Part shown: positions 23,745 through 32,646 of the stretch, in pieces
Layout of the letters: each line of letters begins with the position of its first letter
Numbering within the stretch: position 1 is the stretch's first letter
Assembly: GCF_018613655.1 (NCBI RefSeq)
Contig: NZ_JAGGPW010000006.1
Coordinates: forward strand, 169,331-207,612
Direction of reading: 5' to 3'
DNA: 38,282 nt
Source of the DNA: Planococcus sp. ISL-109
GTDB lineage: Bacteria > Bacillota > Bacilli > Bacillales_A > Planococcaceae
Program-made: the position numbers and the translations under genes
Notes under the pieces: model-generated
The model's database searches: none
What the model was told of the DNA's origin: nothing
What the model saw: the letters and a program-made list of their open reading frames with translations, nothing else

Positions 23745-24063
23745 CCTCTACCTCGATTAAAAAGATACGTTCTTTAAATCCACCGCGTTTTTCGGCTTTC
23801 TTCACGCGTACTTCTTCTACTTGTTCAAATGAAGCGCCGTTGAGTTCAGCCGCTGCGTGAATCAGTTCGAGGATATCTGCGAGTTCTTCGACTGCATCCT
23901 TTGGGTTGTTCGTTTCTTCAAACTCCCGAAGTTCCTCCGTAAGTTTCTTCGTTACTTCTGTTTGGTATTCTTCTTCTGATAAGATTCGAGTTTCGAATTG
24001 GAGACCTTGGTTCTCTATTACTTGCGGGATTTTGTCTCTTACTAATTTGTTATAGATAGGCAC
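23737..24063 (-). CDS. MazG-like nucleoside triphosphate pyrophosphohydrolase
   Basis: A 108-residue all-alpha NTP-PPase of the phosphoribosyl-ATP pyrophosphohydrolase-like group. It opens with the characteristic YNKLVRDKIPQVI and carries the metal-binding helices KLTEELREFEE and EELADILELIHAAA (ExxE and ExxD pattern). It hydrolyses NTPs to NMP and pyrophosphate, either as house-cleaning or as nucleotide depletion. It starts with GTG 24063, preceded by AGGGGGACTTAGA. Its stop overlaps the helicase start, forming a two-gene operon. Confidence 0.85.
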   Translation of the reverse strand: MPIYNKLVRDKIPQVIENQGLQFETRILSEEEYQTEVTKKLTEELREFEETNNPKDAVEELADILELIHAAAELNGASFEQVEEVRVKKAEKRGGFKERIFLIEVEDE

Positions 24064-24102
24064 TCTAAGTCCCCCTTCATTCTATTTTTCTTAATAATAA
24101 TA

Positions 24103-24345
24103 TCAATCCATTTCTTTATACATACCCGGATATACATATAGAGACTTATAATACCTAACCAACCTAATCTCCCTCGCTAATTTATTGGCATATTTTGGTG
24201 AGATGTAAAGAACATTATGTTTGAAGCTACTCTCTTCTATCAAGTCATAATCAAGAATCATTACAAACTCTTCACCCTCACTTTTTAATTTCTTAATCAA
24301 AATTAAAGAGTCAATAGAATTACCCAAAATTATATTAATATGCAT
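24103..24345 (-). CDS. Small protein of unknown function
   Basis: An 80-residue reading frame beginning MHINIILGNSIDSLILI, with AGGAAA 10 nt before the ATG. Composition is ordinary (alternating hydrophobic and charged residues, ending YVYPGMYKEMD) and I recognise no family. It ends 40 nt before the MazG-like gene and could be the first gene of that operon. Confidence 0.4.
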   Translation of the reverse strand: MHINIILGNSIDSLILIKKLKSEGEEFVMILDYDLIEESSFKHNVLYISPKYANKLAREIRLVRYYKSLYVYPGMYKEMD

Positions 24346-24563
24346 TAAATTATTTCCTCAGCTTTTTCGTAAGATTTATCTATCACTTTTTTATTATTAA
24401 CGGTTTTTTGAAGATGTAAGCTAATTATATTCAGAATATTACAGCGCAAAAGACTATATCAATATAATTGATAAAAGAAGAATAGAAAACTAGTGAAACA
24501 GGAGAAACCTCTAAGAGCATTTTCTCTGAGTGCTTCCTTGCGCAAACCAATGCCATCGACTTT

Positions 24564-24602
24564 CCCGATCTTTAGAAGAAGACAAAAATCGGGTCTTTTT
24601 TT
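24564..24602 (+). terminator. Possible terminator-like hairpin in a gene-free stretch
   Basis: CCCGAT and ATCGGG enclose an 18-nt loop and are followed by a T-rich run. No rightward gene precedes it, so it may be a relic. The rest of the 24346-24926 gap holds no supportable gene; it is AT-rich, with a more GC-rich patch near 24770-24870 resembling mobile-element debris. Confidence 0.3.
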
Positions 24603-24926
24603 CTTTTTATACTTACACATAAAAAAATTAAATGGTTCAGCCCCGCCCTATCCAAAGCTTGAATATCATCACTTTCCACTCAAAAAAATTCTTCAAAGCT
24701 GCTATTCTAAAAAATTCTAAAAGTGTATTTATGGCTCATAATCACTTTCCCAGTAGTAGCTATCAATATTAACACGAAGACGTGAGCACAAGCGATTGAT
24801 GAATGCCGGCGAATTGATTGGCATCTAGGTCTTGGATTGCCTGATTGTCAGTCAGAAAGACGGGGTTTCATTACGAGAAATAAGCACTATTTTAAAAAGT
24901 CTTCCATATAGGTTTCTTAGACGAAA

Positions 24927-24970
24927 TGAACTGCACCTTTTTAAGTGTCTACCATTTGGGGTTCAGTTCA
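24927..24970 (-). mobile_element. IS3-family terminal repeat scar
   Basis: A 44-bp segment beginning TGAACTGCACC and ending GGGGTTCAGTTCA, so its two ends are inverted repeats. Read on the minus strand, TGAACTGAACCCCAAATGG followed by TAGACACTT is the usual left end of IS3/IS150-group elements. It resembles the right end kept at 13379-13402. No transposase coding sequence is attached. Confidence 0.5.
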
Positions 24971-24984
24971 CTTCAGGGAAAATA

Positions 24985-25923
24985 TTAATCCTGAAAACTT
25001 GTTAATATCCCATCTTCAAAATAAAGATATTGACCATTTCCATAAACCCATTTTTCCCTAACACCATATTCAGTGACTGTTCTATTTACTGATTGTGGTT
25101 TCCCCCATAAGGAAACTTCAACTTACCCTGCCGTCATTCCAATTGTGGGATTCTGTCCTACCGCTGCTGCTCGTTCTGCTTCACCCTCTGCTTTATTTTG
25201 TTCATAAAAATCTTCTGTTTCTTTAAAATCCTCATATAAAGACTCTATATATTTCCAATCTGTTTCAATAAATGCTATCTGTCCGGGATTTGCTGCTAAA
25301 TAAGATGTATCAGTAATTCCTTCAACAATTTCATCCCTAAATCTCCCCTTATATTTTGGATCAACAGCGATTCCTAAAATTGCAGACGCTTCTTGAGACT
25401 TAGGCTCAGTTTGAAGATAAGTTGCATAAGCATACATTGCAGACGCTTCTACATGATCTATCAGAATTCCTTCATTATAAATACTATCCACCCTTGCAAA
25501 ATTCCGATCAATAATAGCTTGTTTCATTTCATCTAATTTCAACTTAGTTTCTTCCGTTAATATTGGTTTATGTATGTCCTTATTATCTATGCTGATTGAA
25601 TTAATCATATGAACTTCTTTATTATTCACTCGAAAAGTTTTATAATCTTTTTCATCTAGTAAATTCTTTAGAAATGAATCACTCATATCAATGATTCCCT
25701 GATTTACTAGCTCATCATCTTTTGCTTTTTCAATAAACTGAGCAAACTTTATAATGTTATTTTCAGTTGTAGCCAACTCTAGACCTTCAATAATGTTTGC
25801 TTGTTTCTCTTTTCCTGGATTAGATGATTCAACTGTATCGGCTTCAACTTTATTATCTTCGTCATTACTACAACCAGCTAGTATTACAGCAACAAGCAAC
25901 AGGTATCCCAAATTTTTCTTCAT
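24985..25923 (-). pseudogene. Lipoprotein gene interrupted by an in-frame TAA
   Basis: The first 266 codons (25923-25123) encode a lipoprotein: signal peptide with lipobox LAGC (Cys about 18), an acidic linker, then a mostly helical region ending GQNPTIGMTAG. A TAA follows at 25125-25123. The same frame then continues for 45 codons with VEVSLWGKPQSVNRTVTEYG, EKWVYGNGQYLYFEDG, ILTSFQD and a second TAA at 24987-24985. GMT...WGxPxxVNRT...QYLYFxxG is a typical C-terminal SmpA/OmlA-like beta domain, so the first TAA looks like a nonsense substitution of one codon. A truncated lipoprotein could still be made. Function unknown. Confidence 0.75.
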
Positions 25924-25985
25924 AGCTATTCTCCCCTCTGATTAAAAACTTTCCAGAAATATAATCTGGTCAGTTCAGCAATCAA

Positions 25986-25994
25986 ATTATACCA
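25986..25994 (-). promoter_or_regulatory. Extended -10 promoter of the lipoprotein gene
   Basis: Minus strand TGGTATAAT (TGn plus TATAAT), about 65 nt before the lipoprotein ATG. A weak -35 (TTATTA) lies 17 nt further up. The remainder of the gap 26020-26320 shows no gene or RNA that I can support. Confidence 0.5.
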
Positions 25995-26327
25995 TTACAA
26001 TAAGACTATAATAAAGGATAAATAAGGGATATATTCCACTTTCAATATACTGATCATATGTGTAAACCTACTTAGTTCGCTTTGATTAAAGTCTTGAAAT
26101 TCAACATAGATTCTTTTTCTTTCATGTGATAATTTTGAATCTCTACGATATAGCTTTTTTCAGAAGACAAAAAAGGCAGGGCGTATAATGACCTAATGAT
26201 ATGAGATACATATAAAGCAGCCTATTTTTTCTTGAAACGTTCTTCATTATAGTAGTGCAGATAAGTTTCTACTTTCTGCACCACGACCTATTTCGTCTCA
26301 CTTGAATACACGTTTTTGCACATGCAA

Positions 26328-26381
26328 AAAACACCTTCGATTTTAGTACTTGTGTTTAATGTACCAATTCGAAGGTGTTTT
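26328..26381 (-). terminator. Likely terminator of the mdc operon
   Basis: AAAACACCTTCGA and TCGAAGGTGTTTT form a 13-bp perfect stem with a 28-nt partly paired loop; on the minus strand it ends in a run of six T. It lies about 150 nt beyond the mdcG stop, the only leftward gene nearby. Confidence 0.65.
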
Positions 26382-26533
26382 CATTGTCCGAAACATTTTT
26401 TCTTTTATTTTAAGTTCCTTCATAAGTCAATAAAAATTTAACTTAAGCTACCTTACCGTTTTTACTAGAAAACAAACAGAATAGTGACAAGGATGCCAAT
26501 TCCCCTATATTAGACTTCTACAAAGTTATTATT

Positions 26534-27157
26534 TTACTTATCTTTTTCTTCTATAGTGATTTTCTTTAATATAGGACCATCCATTGTCCGAAGCAGAATT
26601 GGTTTTTCTCCAGATTCAACGTATTCACCTAATAGAAAGGCACCTTCTAACGTTTCAACCTGAACATCCACCCGAAACTGATTTTTTTTCAATTCCCCTT
26701 CTATTTCTCTTGCAAAATTAAGTGTGAAGTTTTCCGAAAAGTGAATCACAATATCGATATCACTAGTTTTTTTTGTCGTCTCTTTCCCACTCGCCAGTTC
26801 AAATCCAATACTTCCCACTGGTCCCCATTTGATTGAGTGGGAATCCAATAATTTTTCGATCTGTTCCAGACCTCGAAAAATTTCTTTAGGCTGATCGCTC
26901 CACTTGCTTTCTCGTGTCAGCTGCTCTGGTGTGATTCGTCTTATAATTCGATTTACAAGCAAGAAAGCAGCAAACCGCTCGTTCCTCTCTGAACCACGCA
27001 CACCAACCGCGATAAACCCTTCACTAGCCTGGGCACGCCTCACTACTACAAAAGGTGCTTTAGCTAGGGCTGATTCAACCCACTCCGGAATTGTGGAAAA
27101 GCTAGTCAAATCCCCCACGCCTTCAATTTCCAATAAGTCGTGTGGATTTACTTCCAT
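26534..27157 (-). CDS. mdcG: Malonate decarboxylase holo-ACP synthase
   Basis: A 207-residue nucleotidyltransferase that attaches the triphosphoribosyl-dephospho-CoA prosthetic group to the MdcC acyl carrier protein. The metal-binding pattern TSDIDIVIHF (Asp 133 and 135) fits the polymerase-beta-type fold of MdcG/CitX-like enzymes, and the ARADSL-like N-terminal region (ESALAKAPFVVVRRAQ) matches the family. Length is standard. The ATG overlaps the end of mdcDE by 10 nt. It is the last gene of the operon. Confidence 0.85.
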   Translation of the reverse strand: MEVNPHDLLEIEGVGDLTSFSTIPEWVESALAKAPFVVVRRAQASEGFIAVGVRGSERNERFAAFLLVNRIIRRITPEQLTRESKWSDQPKEIFRGLEQIEKLLDSHSIKWGPVGSIGFELASGKETTKKTSDIDIVIHFSENFTLNFAREIEGELKKNQFRVDVQVETLEGAFLLGEYVESGEKPILLRTMDGPILKKITIEEKDK

Positions 27158-28839
27158 TGTTCTCTCAGCTTTTCTCTTACTAAGATAGAAGCTGCTCTGC
27201 CGCCAGACTGGGCATAAGAGGACGATAATCTTCCACTTAAATCTCTTGAATTGTCCGTCCGTACATCTTCAATCGCACGGTCAATCTCTTTATAAATAAT
27301 GTCCCGGTCTTTTTTCTCTGGAGAACTGGCTTCAACTCCATCTACCAAAGAGAACAAAGCACCTAACTTTTCGAACGACTTAATATCGTAAGCCATTGCC
27401 GGCACTTTTTTTGTTGCGATTTCCAGTTCTTCTAAGGTTCTCTGCGTAATCCGAGCAGCAGATTGCTTCGACATGACGTGTACATTAACGCCTTCATCAT
27501 GCAGTGCAATTAGACGATTCGCTTGCATACCATGGGACAAAAAGGCGCCGGAAATTGCATTTCCCGGTATAAATGAGATTACTGGGTGGCCTTCTAATCT
27601 TGCAGAAGCATACGCATCTACCGCAGCTGCGCAAGCTTGGTGAATGCCAAGGAGTTCCTCATGATAGCCATAAGCCTGGCTCGGAACATCAACAATGGCC
27701 ACAATAGTGCGTTTTTCACTGTTCTGATCGGCTTTGATTGCATTTCGGACATGCTTTGCGATTGACCAAGCTTCAAGCAAGCCAACTTCCCCTTTTCGCG
27801 CACGCGGAAAACGATTTTGATTGTCCGGTACTACGGCAATAAACCGGACTTTCTTCTCACCAATCATCCCATCAGCAACTCTGACAGAAGGTATATCTCC
27901 TATTTCCAAAAAATCAGCCCGGAGCAAGTCAAACCATGTCTGCCCGCGTCCTGTGGATTTATCACTTTCTAAAGAAGGCAGTTTTTCTTTAATTTCTTCA
28001 TTTTCAGACAGCTTCCAAAGTAATCGTACCTCATTAGCAGATAACCGCTGTTCCGGTTCTACTAAACTCAAAAGTGTTTCATATCTGTCTCCCTGAAGTG
28101 TTCGAGGCGAATAAACAGTGTCTTCCAATATAAAAGAAGAAATCTTTTCTTTTATAGCGTCTGCATCATCTTCAATCAATACATCTGCAAAACCAGCTGC
28201 TGTACGCTGTTCTCCACCAATCGTTCCCCAGATAAGCTGTTTGTCTTTTGAATCGAATTCTCGAATGCCCGCTTCCTGCTCTATTACTTCAGGTCCGTTT
28301 AAACCTAGTCGTGCTCCACGAGTCATAATGATTTTACTGCAGAGGCCTGCTGTAATAGACATCCCTCCAAAAGCGCCGATTTTTCCAGGAATGACTGCAA
28401 TAACTGGAACATAGCGCCGAAGAGCGACAATTGCTGCACCGATTTCAGCAATGGAAAGTACTCCATAATTTGCTTCTTGCAGCCTGACGCCGCCTGTATC
28501 AAACACTAGTACAGGAATTATTCTCATGCCAGACTCGCATTCTTTCAATGCCAGTTCCAGTACTCCGGCAATTTTCGCCCCAGATACTTCTCCAATCCCA
28601 CCACCTTGGAAATTTCCCTCAATTGAAATGACAATGGCTGGATGTTCGTTAATTGTGCCTTTAGCAACAACTACTCCGTCATCACTTTGCGGTACAATTC
28701 CCTGTGGCTCCAAATGAGGTGATTCGATATTATCCTGGGGTCCAAGCAATTCTTTATATGACTGATCATCTAAAATGCTGTGGGCCCGTTCACGTCCACT
28801 CGATTCTACAAAACTGGTTTTCAATAATGTTCTACTCAT
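27148..28839 (-). CDS. mdcDE: Malonate decarboxylase beta-gamma fusion (malonyl-S-ACP decarboxylase)
   Basis: A 563-residue protein joining the two carboxyltransferase-type subunits that decarboxylate malonyl-ACP to acetyl-ACP. Residues about 1-290 correspond to MdcD (ERAHSILDDQSYKELLGP, FQGGGIGEVSGAKIAG, VFDTGGVRLQEANYG, ARLGLNGPEVIEQEAG). Residues about 320-563 correspond to MdcE (RADFLEIGDIPSVRVADG, VPSQAYGYHEELLGIHQA, GNAISGAFLSHGMQANR). The two are separate genes in Klebsiella, Acinetobacter and Pseudomonas. Start 28839 is chosen for GGAGGTGG 7-8 nt upstream; it overlaps the mdcC stop by 8 nt. No frameshift or stop at the domain border (about 28000-27900). Confidence 0.85.
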   Translation of the reverse strand: MSRTLLKTSFVESSGRERAHSILDDQSYKELLGPQDNIESPHLEPQGIVPQSDDGVVVAKGTINEHPAIVISIEGNFQGGGIGEVSGAKIAGVLELALKECESGMRIIPVLVFDTGGVRLQEANYGVLSIAEIGAAIVALRRYVPVIAVIPGKIGAFGGMSITAGLCSKIIMTRGARLGLNGPEVIEQEAGIREFDSKDKQLIWGTIGGEQRTAAGFADVLIEDDADAIKEKISSFILEDTVYSPRTLQGDRYETLLSLVEPEQRLSANEVRLLWKLSENEEIKEKLPSLESDKSTGRGQTWFDLLRADFLEIGDIPSVRVADGMIGEKKVRFIAVVPDNQNRFPRARKGEVGLLEAWSIAKHVRNAIKADQNSEKRTIVAIVDVPSQAYGYHEELLGIHQACAAAVDAYASARLEGHPVISFIPGNAISGAFLSHGMQANRLIALHDEGVNVHVMSKQSAARITQRTLEELEIATKKVPAMAYDIKSFEKLGALFSLVDGVEASSPEKKDRDIIYKEIDRAIEDVRTDNSRDLSGRLSSSYAQSGGRAASILVREKLREQWK

Positions 28840-29128
28840 TAGCGGCCACCTCCAGAGCTTGTTCAAGACGCAGTTTCACTACACCTGGCGTTGCGCCGAA
28901 GTCATTGATTTTCACTTTCGCAGCGATATCATGCTGTGTAAAAAACCGCTGGATCAGAGGTTCCCAAGTAGTTTCAAATCCAGTAATCCCTGTTCGGATT
29001 GTCACTTCTGTCTGCAAATCACTAGAAGGTTCCATCAGAACTTCCAAGTCACCAGACCCGACGACTCCAACATGTGCAAATCGATCAATTTTATTCGTTG
29101 CAGGAAACGTAAATGTGAAATTTTCCAA
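28832..29128 (-). CDS. mdcC: Malonate decarboxylase acyl carrier protein (delta subunit)
   Basis: A 98-residue carrier protein. The serine in GVVGSGDLEVL (Ser 25) is the expected attachment site for the phosphoribosyl-dephospho-CoA group, which carries the malonyl/acetyl moiety between MdcA and MdcDE. It starts with TTG 29128, preceded by GGAGGTGCGG. It overlaps mdcDE by 8 nt and lies 14 nt after mdcB. Confidence 0.85.
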   Translation of the reverse strand: MENFTFTFPATNKIDRFAHVGVVGSGDLEVLMEPSSDLQTEVTIRTGITGFETTWEPLIQRFFTQHDIAAKVKINDFGATPGVVKLRLEQALEVAANE

Positions 29129-29142
29129 AACCGCACCTCCAT

Positions 29143-30000
29143 TTAGTATATATATTCGTATTCTTTCCCATTTTCTTCTAATCTTTCATTTGCTTGCAGT
29201 TCATCTAAAAATAAAGTGGCCGCCAATAAATCGGCACTGCCTCCTGGAGAGATATTTCGACTAATAAAATGCTCGTCAAGCGTATACAAATCTTCAGTTG
29301 CTCCATTTTCTAGCAAAAGGGCCGCCTGCTTTTTGGCAAAATCTAATGCTCCAGGACCGCCGCGGTGTAAAATGCATGTATCGTCTAAATGAGCCATCAA
29401 TGAAAGAAGCGCATTTAATCTGGCTTTTTCTTCAGTTTGACCGGAAATTCTTGAGTAATTCAGCATTGGCAGTGAATAACGGACAACATGTGGAAATCCT
29501 TGCTGTGCTTCGCCTTTTGCTCCTGAGACACCATATTTCGCCACCACATTCACGCCATTTGTGACGGTGTTTGGGCTATGTCGGTCAGGAAAGCAAGCTA
29601 ATTCTCCTGCGGACGCTGCGACTTCTCCAATAGCGCACGTGCCTTTCCCCATTGCTGCAGCAGAAACGAGTAGACCCATCGCCCAAATCGCTCCTTTATG
29701 CGTATTCACTCCGCCTGTCACTTGAAGCATCCTTGCTTCTCCGGCGCGACCAATTAACGCAATTTCTTCCCTTAAAGATTGGGAGGGCCTGCGTCCATAA
29801 CTCACCAAAGCAATCTGCTCAAACGTATCTCTGAGTGATTCCGCAGACTCCCTCATTAACTGAATGGTTAAATCTTGATGTGCCCCTGTGTTTCTGCTGT
29901 CAACAAGACCTGGCTTTGGGGTAAGTTCTACTTCTTCTATTAATGAACGAACCGCTGTTTCAGCAAAATTGCGACTCAAAGACTGTTTTGCTTTTTCCAT
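29143..30000 (-). CDS. mdcB: Triphosphoribosyl-dephospho-CoA synthase
   Basis: A 285-residue CitG/MdcB-family enzyme that makes the prosthetic-group precursor from ATP and dephospho-CoA. Motifs: EVELTPKPGLVDSRNTGAHQDL near the N-terminus, TGGVNTHKGAIWAMGLL in the middle, and HLDDTCILHRGGPGAL, followed by NISPGGSADLLAATLFL near the end. AGGAGGAGTGAA precedes the ATG, 11 nt after mdcA. Confidence 0.9.
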   Translation of the reverse strand: MEKAKQSLSRNFAETAVRSLIEEVELTPKPGLVDSRNTGAHQDLTIQLMRESAESLRDTFEQIALVSYGRRPSQSLREEIALIGRAGEARMLQVTGGVNTHKGAIWAMGLLVSAAAMGKGTCAIGEVAASAGELACFPDRHSPNTVTNGVNVVAKYGVSGAKGEAQQGFPHVVRYSLPMLNYSRISGQTEEKARLNALLSLMAHLDDTCILHRGGPGALDFAKKQAALLLENGATEDLYTLDEHFISRNISPGGSADLLAATLFLDELQANERLEENGKEYEYIY

Positions 30001-30011
30001 TTCACTCCTCC

Positions 30012-31673
30012 TTACCAGCTTCTGAATTTTGCCGGTGGTTCATACAAGCCATCTGACCACTCCACGATTTCTTCAACATTTTTTGCAGCAAGAAGTGACC
30101 GTTTTGCATCCGATCGGCGAATATCTAAATCTTCCGGAAATGCAACCAGACCTTCACTCCGCAATTTATCGGTTTTTTTCGGGTCGTGCTTCAATCCTAC
30201 AGGTGTAACTCCGGCTATTGCTGCAATCGCTTCTCTTCGTTTTTCCATATCGTCAGTTTTATATAAATAGGCGATGCCTTCTTCTGTGACAACATGAGTG
30301 ACATCCTCTCCATAAATCATGACCGGTGCTATAGCAAGCTCAGAATCTTTTTTTACATCAATTGCATCGAGTGATTCAACAAAAACAGGTTTGTTTCCGG
30401 TCTGAAAAGTTTCTACCACCTGTACAACCAGCTTTCTTCCTCGTACTAAAGGTTCGTCTGAGGTCATCATACTTAACCAGGCAGGTGTTGAATGGCGGCG
30501 ACCGCCAGGATTATGCCCCATATTTGGCGCCCCCCCGTAACCAGATAGTCTGCCTCTCGTCACAGTAGAAGAATTACCATCTTGGTCGATTTGTAACGAG
30601 GAACCAACGAACAAATCAACTGCATATTGACCAGCTAATTGCGACAGCGTCCGGTTTGAGCGCAAACTTCCATCACGTCCAGTGAAAAAAACATCTCGCC
30701 GGGCGGCAACATACTTTTCCATACCGACCTCTCCCCCAAAACAGTGAACACTTTCAACCCAACCGCTCTCGATTGCCGGAATCAGCGTCGGGTGGGGATT
30801 CAATGTCCAGTGCTTGCAGATTTTCCCTTTCAAACCAAGGGATTCCCCATATGTCGGTAACAATAATTCAATAGCAGCCGTATTGTACCCAATTCCGTGG
30901 TTCAAAGATTGGACTCCGTGTTTTTCATAAATACCACGGATAATCATCATCGCCTGCAAAATTTGAACATCTGTAATGTGCCGGGGATCGCGTGTAAACA
31001 AAGGCTCGAGTTCATAAGGTTTGTCTGCCACCACAATATAGTCAATCCACGATCCTGGAATATCAACTCGAGGCAAATCATCGGTCAATTCATTTACTTG
31101 TACAATGACGATGCCATCACTGAAAGCAGCAGCTTCAACAAGTGTTGGAGTCTCTTCCGTGTTCGGACCAGTGTACAAATTCCCGTTACGATCTGCTTTA
31201 TCGGCCGCGACCAGTGCAACAGACGGAATCAAATCAACAAATAAGCGCCCATATAACTCAACATACGTGTGAATTTCTCCCATCACCAATTGCTTGTCTT
31301 CAAGCATTTGTGACATTCTTAGACTTTGTGCCCCTGCATAAGCAAAATCTACTTTTTTCGCAGTCCCCCGCTCGAACAAATCGAGATGTTCCGGTCTTGA
31401 AATACTGGACATTATCATATGTAAATCAAATAATTCCTTCGGATTTGTCTGAGCTAGTGCTGCTGATAGAAACGAAGCCTGCTTTTGATTGTTACCTTCT
31501 AAAACGACACGGTCTCCTGACTTAATCAACTTTTCCATTACTTCCACAATGCGTTCAGTCGGGATCACCATTCCTTCAACCAAATCTTTGACACTGTCTG
31601 TTCGTTTATTTTTGGCATCGAGCCGCTTTGTCCATGACCGTTTTGGTTCCGTTTTCTGTTTTGTCGTTTCCAT
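30012..31673 (-). CDS. mdcA: Malonate decarboxylase alpha subunit (acetyl-ACP:malonate transferase)
   Basis: A 553-residue CoA-transferase-like enzyme that exchanges acetyl for malonyl on the carrier protein and releases acetate. Features: RSWTKRLDAKNKR at the start, VLEGNNQKQASFLS, SLNHGIGYNTAAIELLLPTYGESLGLKG, CFGGEVGMEKYVAARRDVFFTGRDGSLRSNR and GYGGAPNMGHNPGGRRHSTPAWL, all diagnostic of MdcA. ATG 31673 follows GAAGGGGA; an ATG at 31694 overlapping the mdcH stop is less likely. Length is typical. Confidence 0.9.
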   Translation of the reverse strand: METTKQKTEPKRSWTKRLDAKNKRTDSVKDLVEGMVIPTERIVEVMEKLIKSGDRVVLEGNNQKQASFLSAALAQTNPKELFDLHMIMSSISRPEHLDLFERGTAKKVDFAYAGAQSLRMSQMLEDKQLVMGEIHTYVELYGRLFVDLIPSVALVAADKADRNGNLYTGPNTEETPTLVEAAAFSDGIVIVQVNELTDDLPRVDIPGSWIDYIVVADKPYELEPLFTRDPRHITDVQILQAMMIIRGIYEKHGVQSLNHGIGYNTAAIELLLPTYGESLGLKGKICKHWTLNPHPTLIPAIESGWVESVHCFGGEVGMEKYVAARRDVFFTGRDGSLRSNRTLSQLAGQYAVDLFVGSSLQIDQDGNSSTVTRGRLSGYGGAPNMGHNPGGRRHSTPAWLSMMTSDEPLVRGRKLVVQVVETFQTGNKPVFVESLDAIDVKKDSELAIAPVMIYGEDVTHVVTEEGIAYLYKTDDMEKRREAIAAIAGVTPVGLKHDPKKTDKLRSEGLVAFPEDLDIRRSDAKRSLLAAKNVEEIVEWSDGLYEPPAKFRSW

Positions 31674-31690
31674 AGTACATTCCCCTTCCA

Positions 31691-32620
31691 TCATTTTAAT
31701 TTTTCACGTTTTGCTATAAACTGACAATCGTCAAAACCATTCTCCGCCACAGACAATACTCTAGCCTCCGGAAACGCCTGTGCCGCTAATCGGGATAACA
31801 CAGCTCCGGGAGGCATTTCTATAAACAGGCGGGCCCCTTTTTCGTACAAAACCGTTGAAGCATCATGCCATTGGACTGGAGAAGAAACGCTTTCAGCGAG
31901 ATCCTGTCGAATATCGACCGGATCGGATAAAAGACGTGCATTTCGATTCCCTGCATAAGGAATGGAAGGCCGATAAACTGAAACTTGCTGAAGTGCTTCA
32001 GCAAGTTTCTCTGCAACTGGCAAAAGCAACTGGCAATGCGAGGGCGTACTCACATTTAACAACTCGGCGCGACGGGCTCCTTTTCGCCGAGTTTCATCAA
32101 GGACTTTCTGTATCATCGGTATCGCACCCGATATTGTCAGTTGATCTGGTCCATTTTTATTTGCTATAAACACAGGATTTTTTTCATCGGAATGCTGACT
32201 GATAATTGATTGCAAGTGATAAAAATCCATTCCAAGTACAACCCCCATGCCGTATCCCGTCGGATATGCACTTTCCATTAACTCACCACGCAATTTCACT
32301 ATTTTTACCGCTTCTTTAAATTCAAGAACACCCGCTGCCACGGCTGCACTGAAGGCTCCGACAGAATGACCTGCTACAAAATCCGGCTTCACGCCTTCGG
32401 ATTCAAAAGCTCTAAAAGTAGCAACTCCAGCACTGAGAAGAGAGATTTGCACCGCTGTAGTCGAACTTAGTGCATCTTTAGAATGGAAATTGAAGACGCT
32501 TTCATTTAATGAGTCCGTTGCTTCCTCAAGCACCTTTTGCACTGCTTGAGATTCGGGCAATTCATTCAGCAGACCTGGTGTTTGGGAACCTTGGCCAGGA
32601 AACAAAAAAGCAAGCTTCAA
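31691..32620 (-). CDS. mdcH: Malonyl-CoA:ACP transacylase of malonate decarboxylase
   Basis: A 309-residue FabD-type acyltransferase that primes the holo-carrier protein. LFPGQGSQTPGLL at the N-terminus, the nucleophile motif GHSVGAF (Ser 86), the arginine region KLRGELMESAYP and the histidine in NVSTPSHCQLL are intact. It starts with TTG 32620, preceded by GGGAGGCGAGAATC. It directly follows gntR and its stop touches the mdcA leader. Confidence 0.85.
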   Translation of the reverse strand: MKLAFLFPGQGSQTPGLLNELPESQAVQKVLEEATDSLNESVFNFHSKDALSSTTAVQISLLSAGVATFRAFESEGVKPDFVAGHSVGAFSAAVAAGVLEFKEAVKIVKLRGELMESAYPTGYGMGVVLGMDFYHLQSIISQHSDEKNPVFIANKNGPDQLTISGAIPMIQKVLDETRRKGARRAELLNVSTPSHCQLLLPVAEKLAEALQQVSVYRPSIPYAGNRNARLLSDPVDIRQDLAESVSSPVQWHDASTVLYEKGARLFIEMPPGAVLSRLAAQAFPEARVLSVAENGFDDCQFIAKREKLK

Positions 32621-32646
32621 GATTCTCGCCTCCCTACTTTGAATTT

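Noticed and set aside
24493..24720. Short rightward frame in the gap near 24.6 kb
   Set aside because: Lacks a ribosome site, contains the hairpin with T-run, and the amino-acid composition is low-complexity and unlike a protein.
27900..28000. mdcDE as two genes joined by a sequencing error
   Set aside because: No ribosome site, stop remnant or frame change is visible at the domain border; the frame is continuous with consistent codon use, so a true fusion is the simpler reading.
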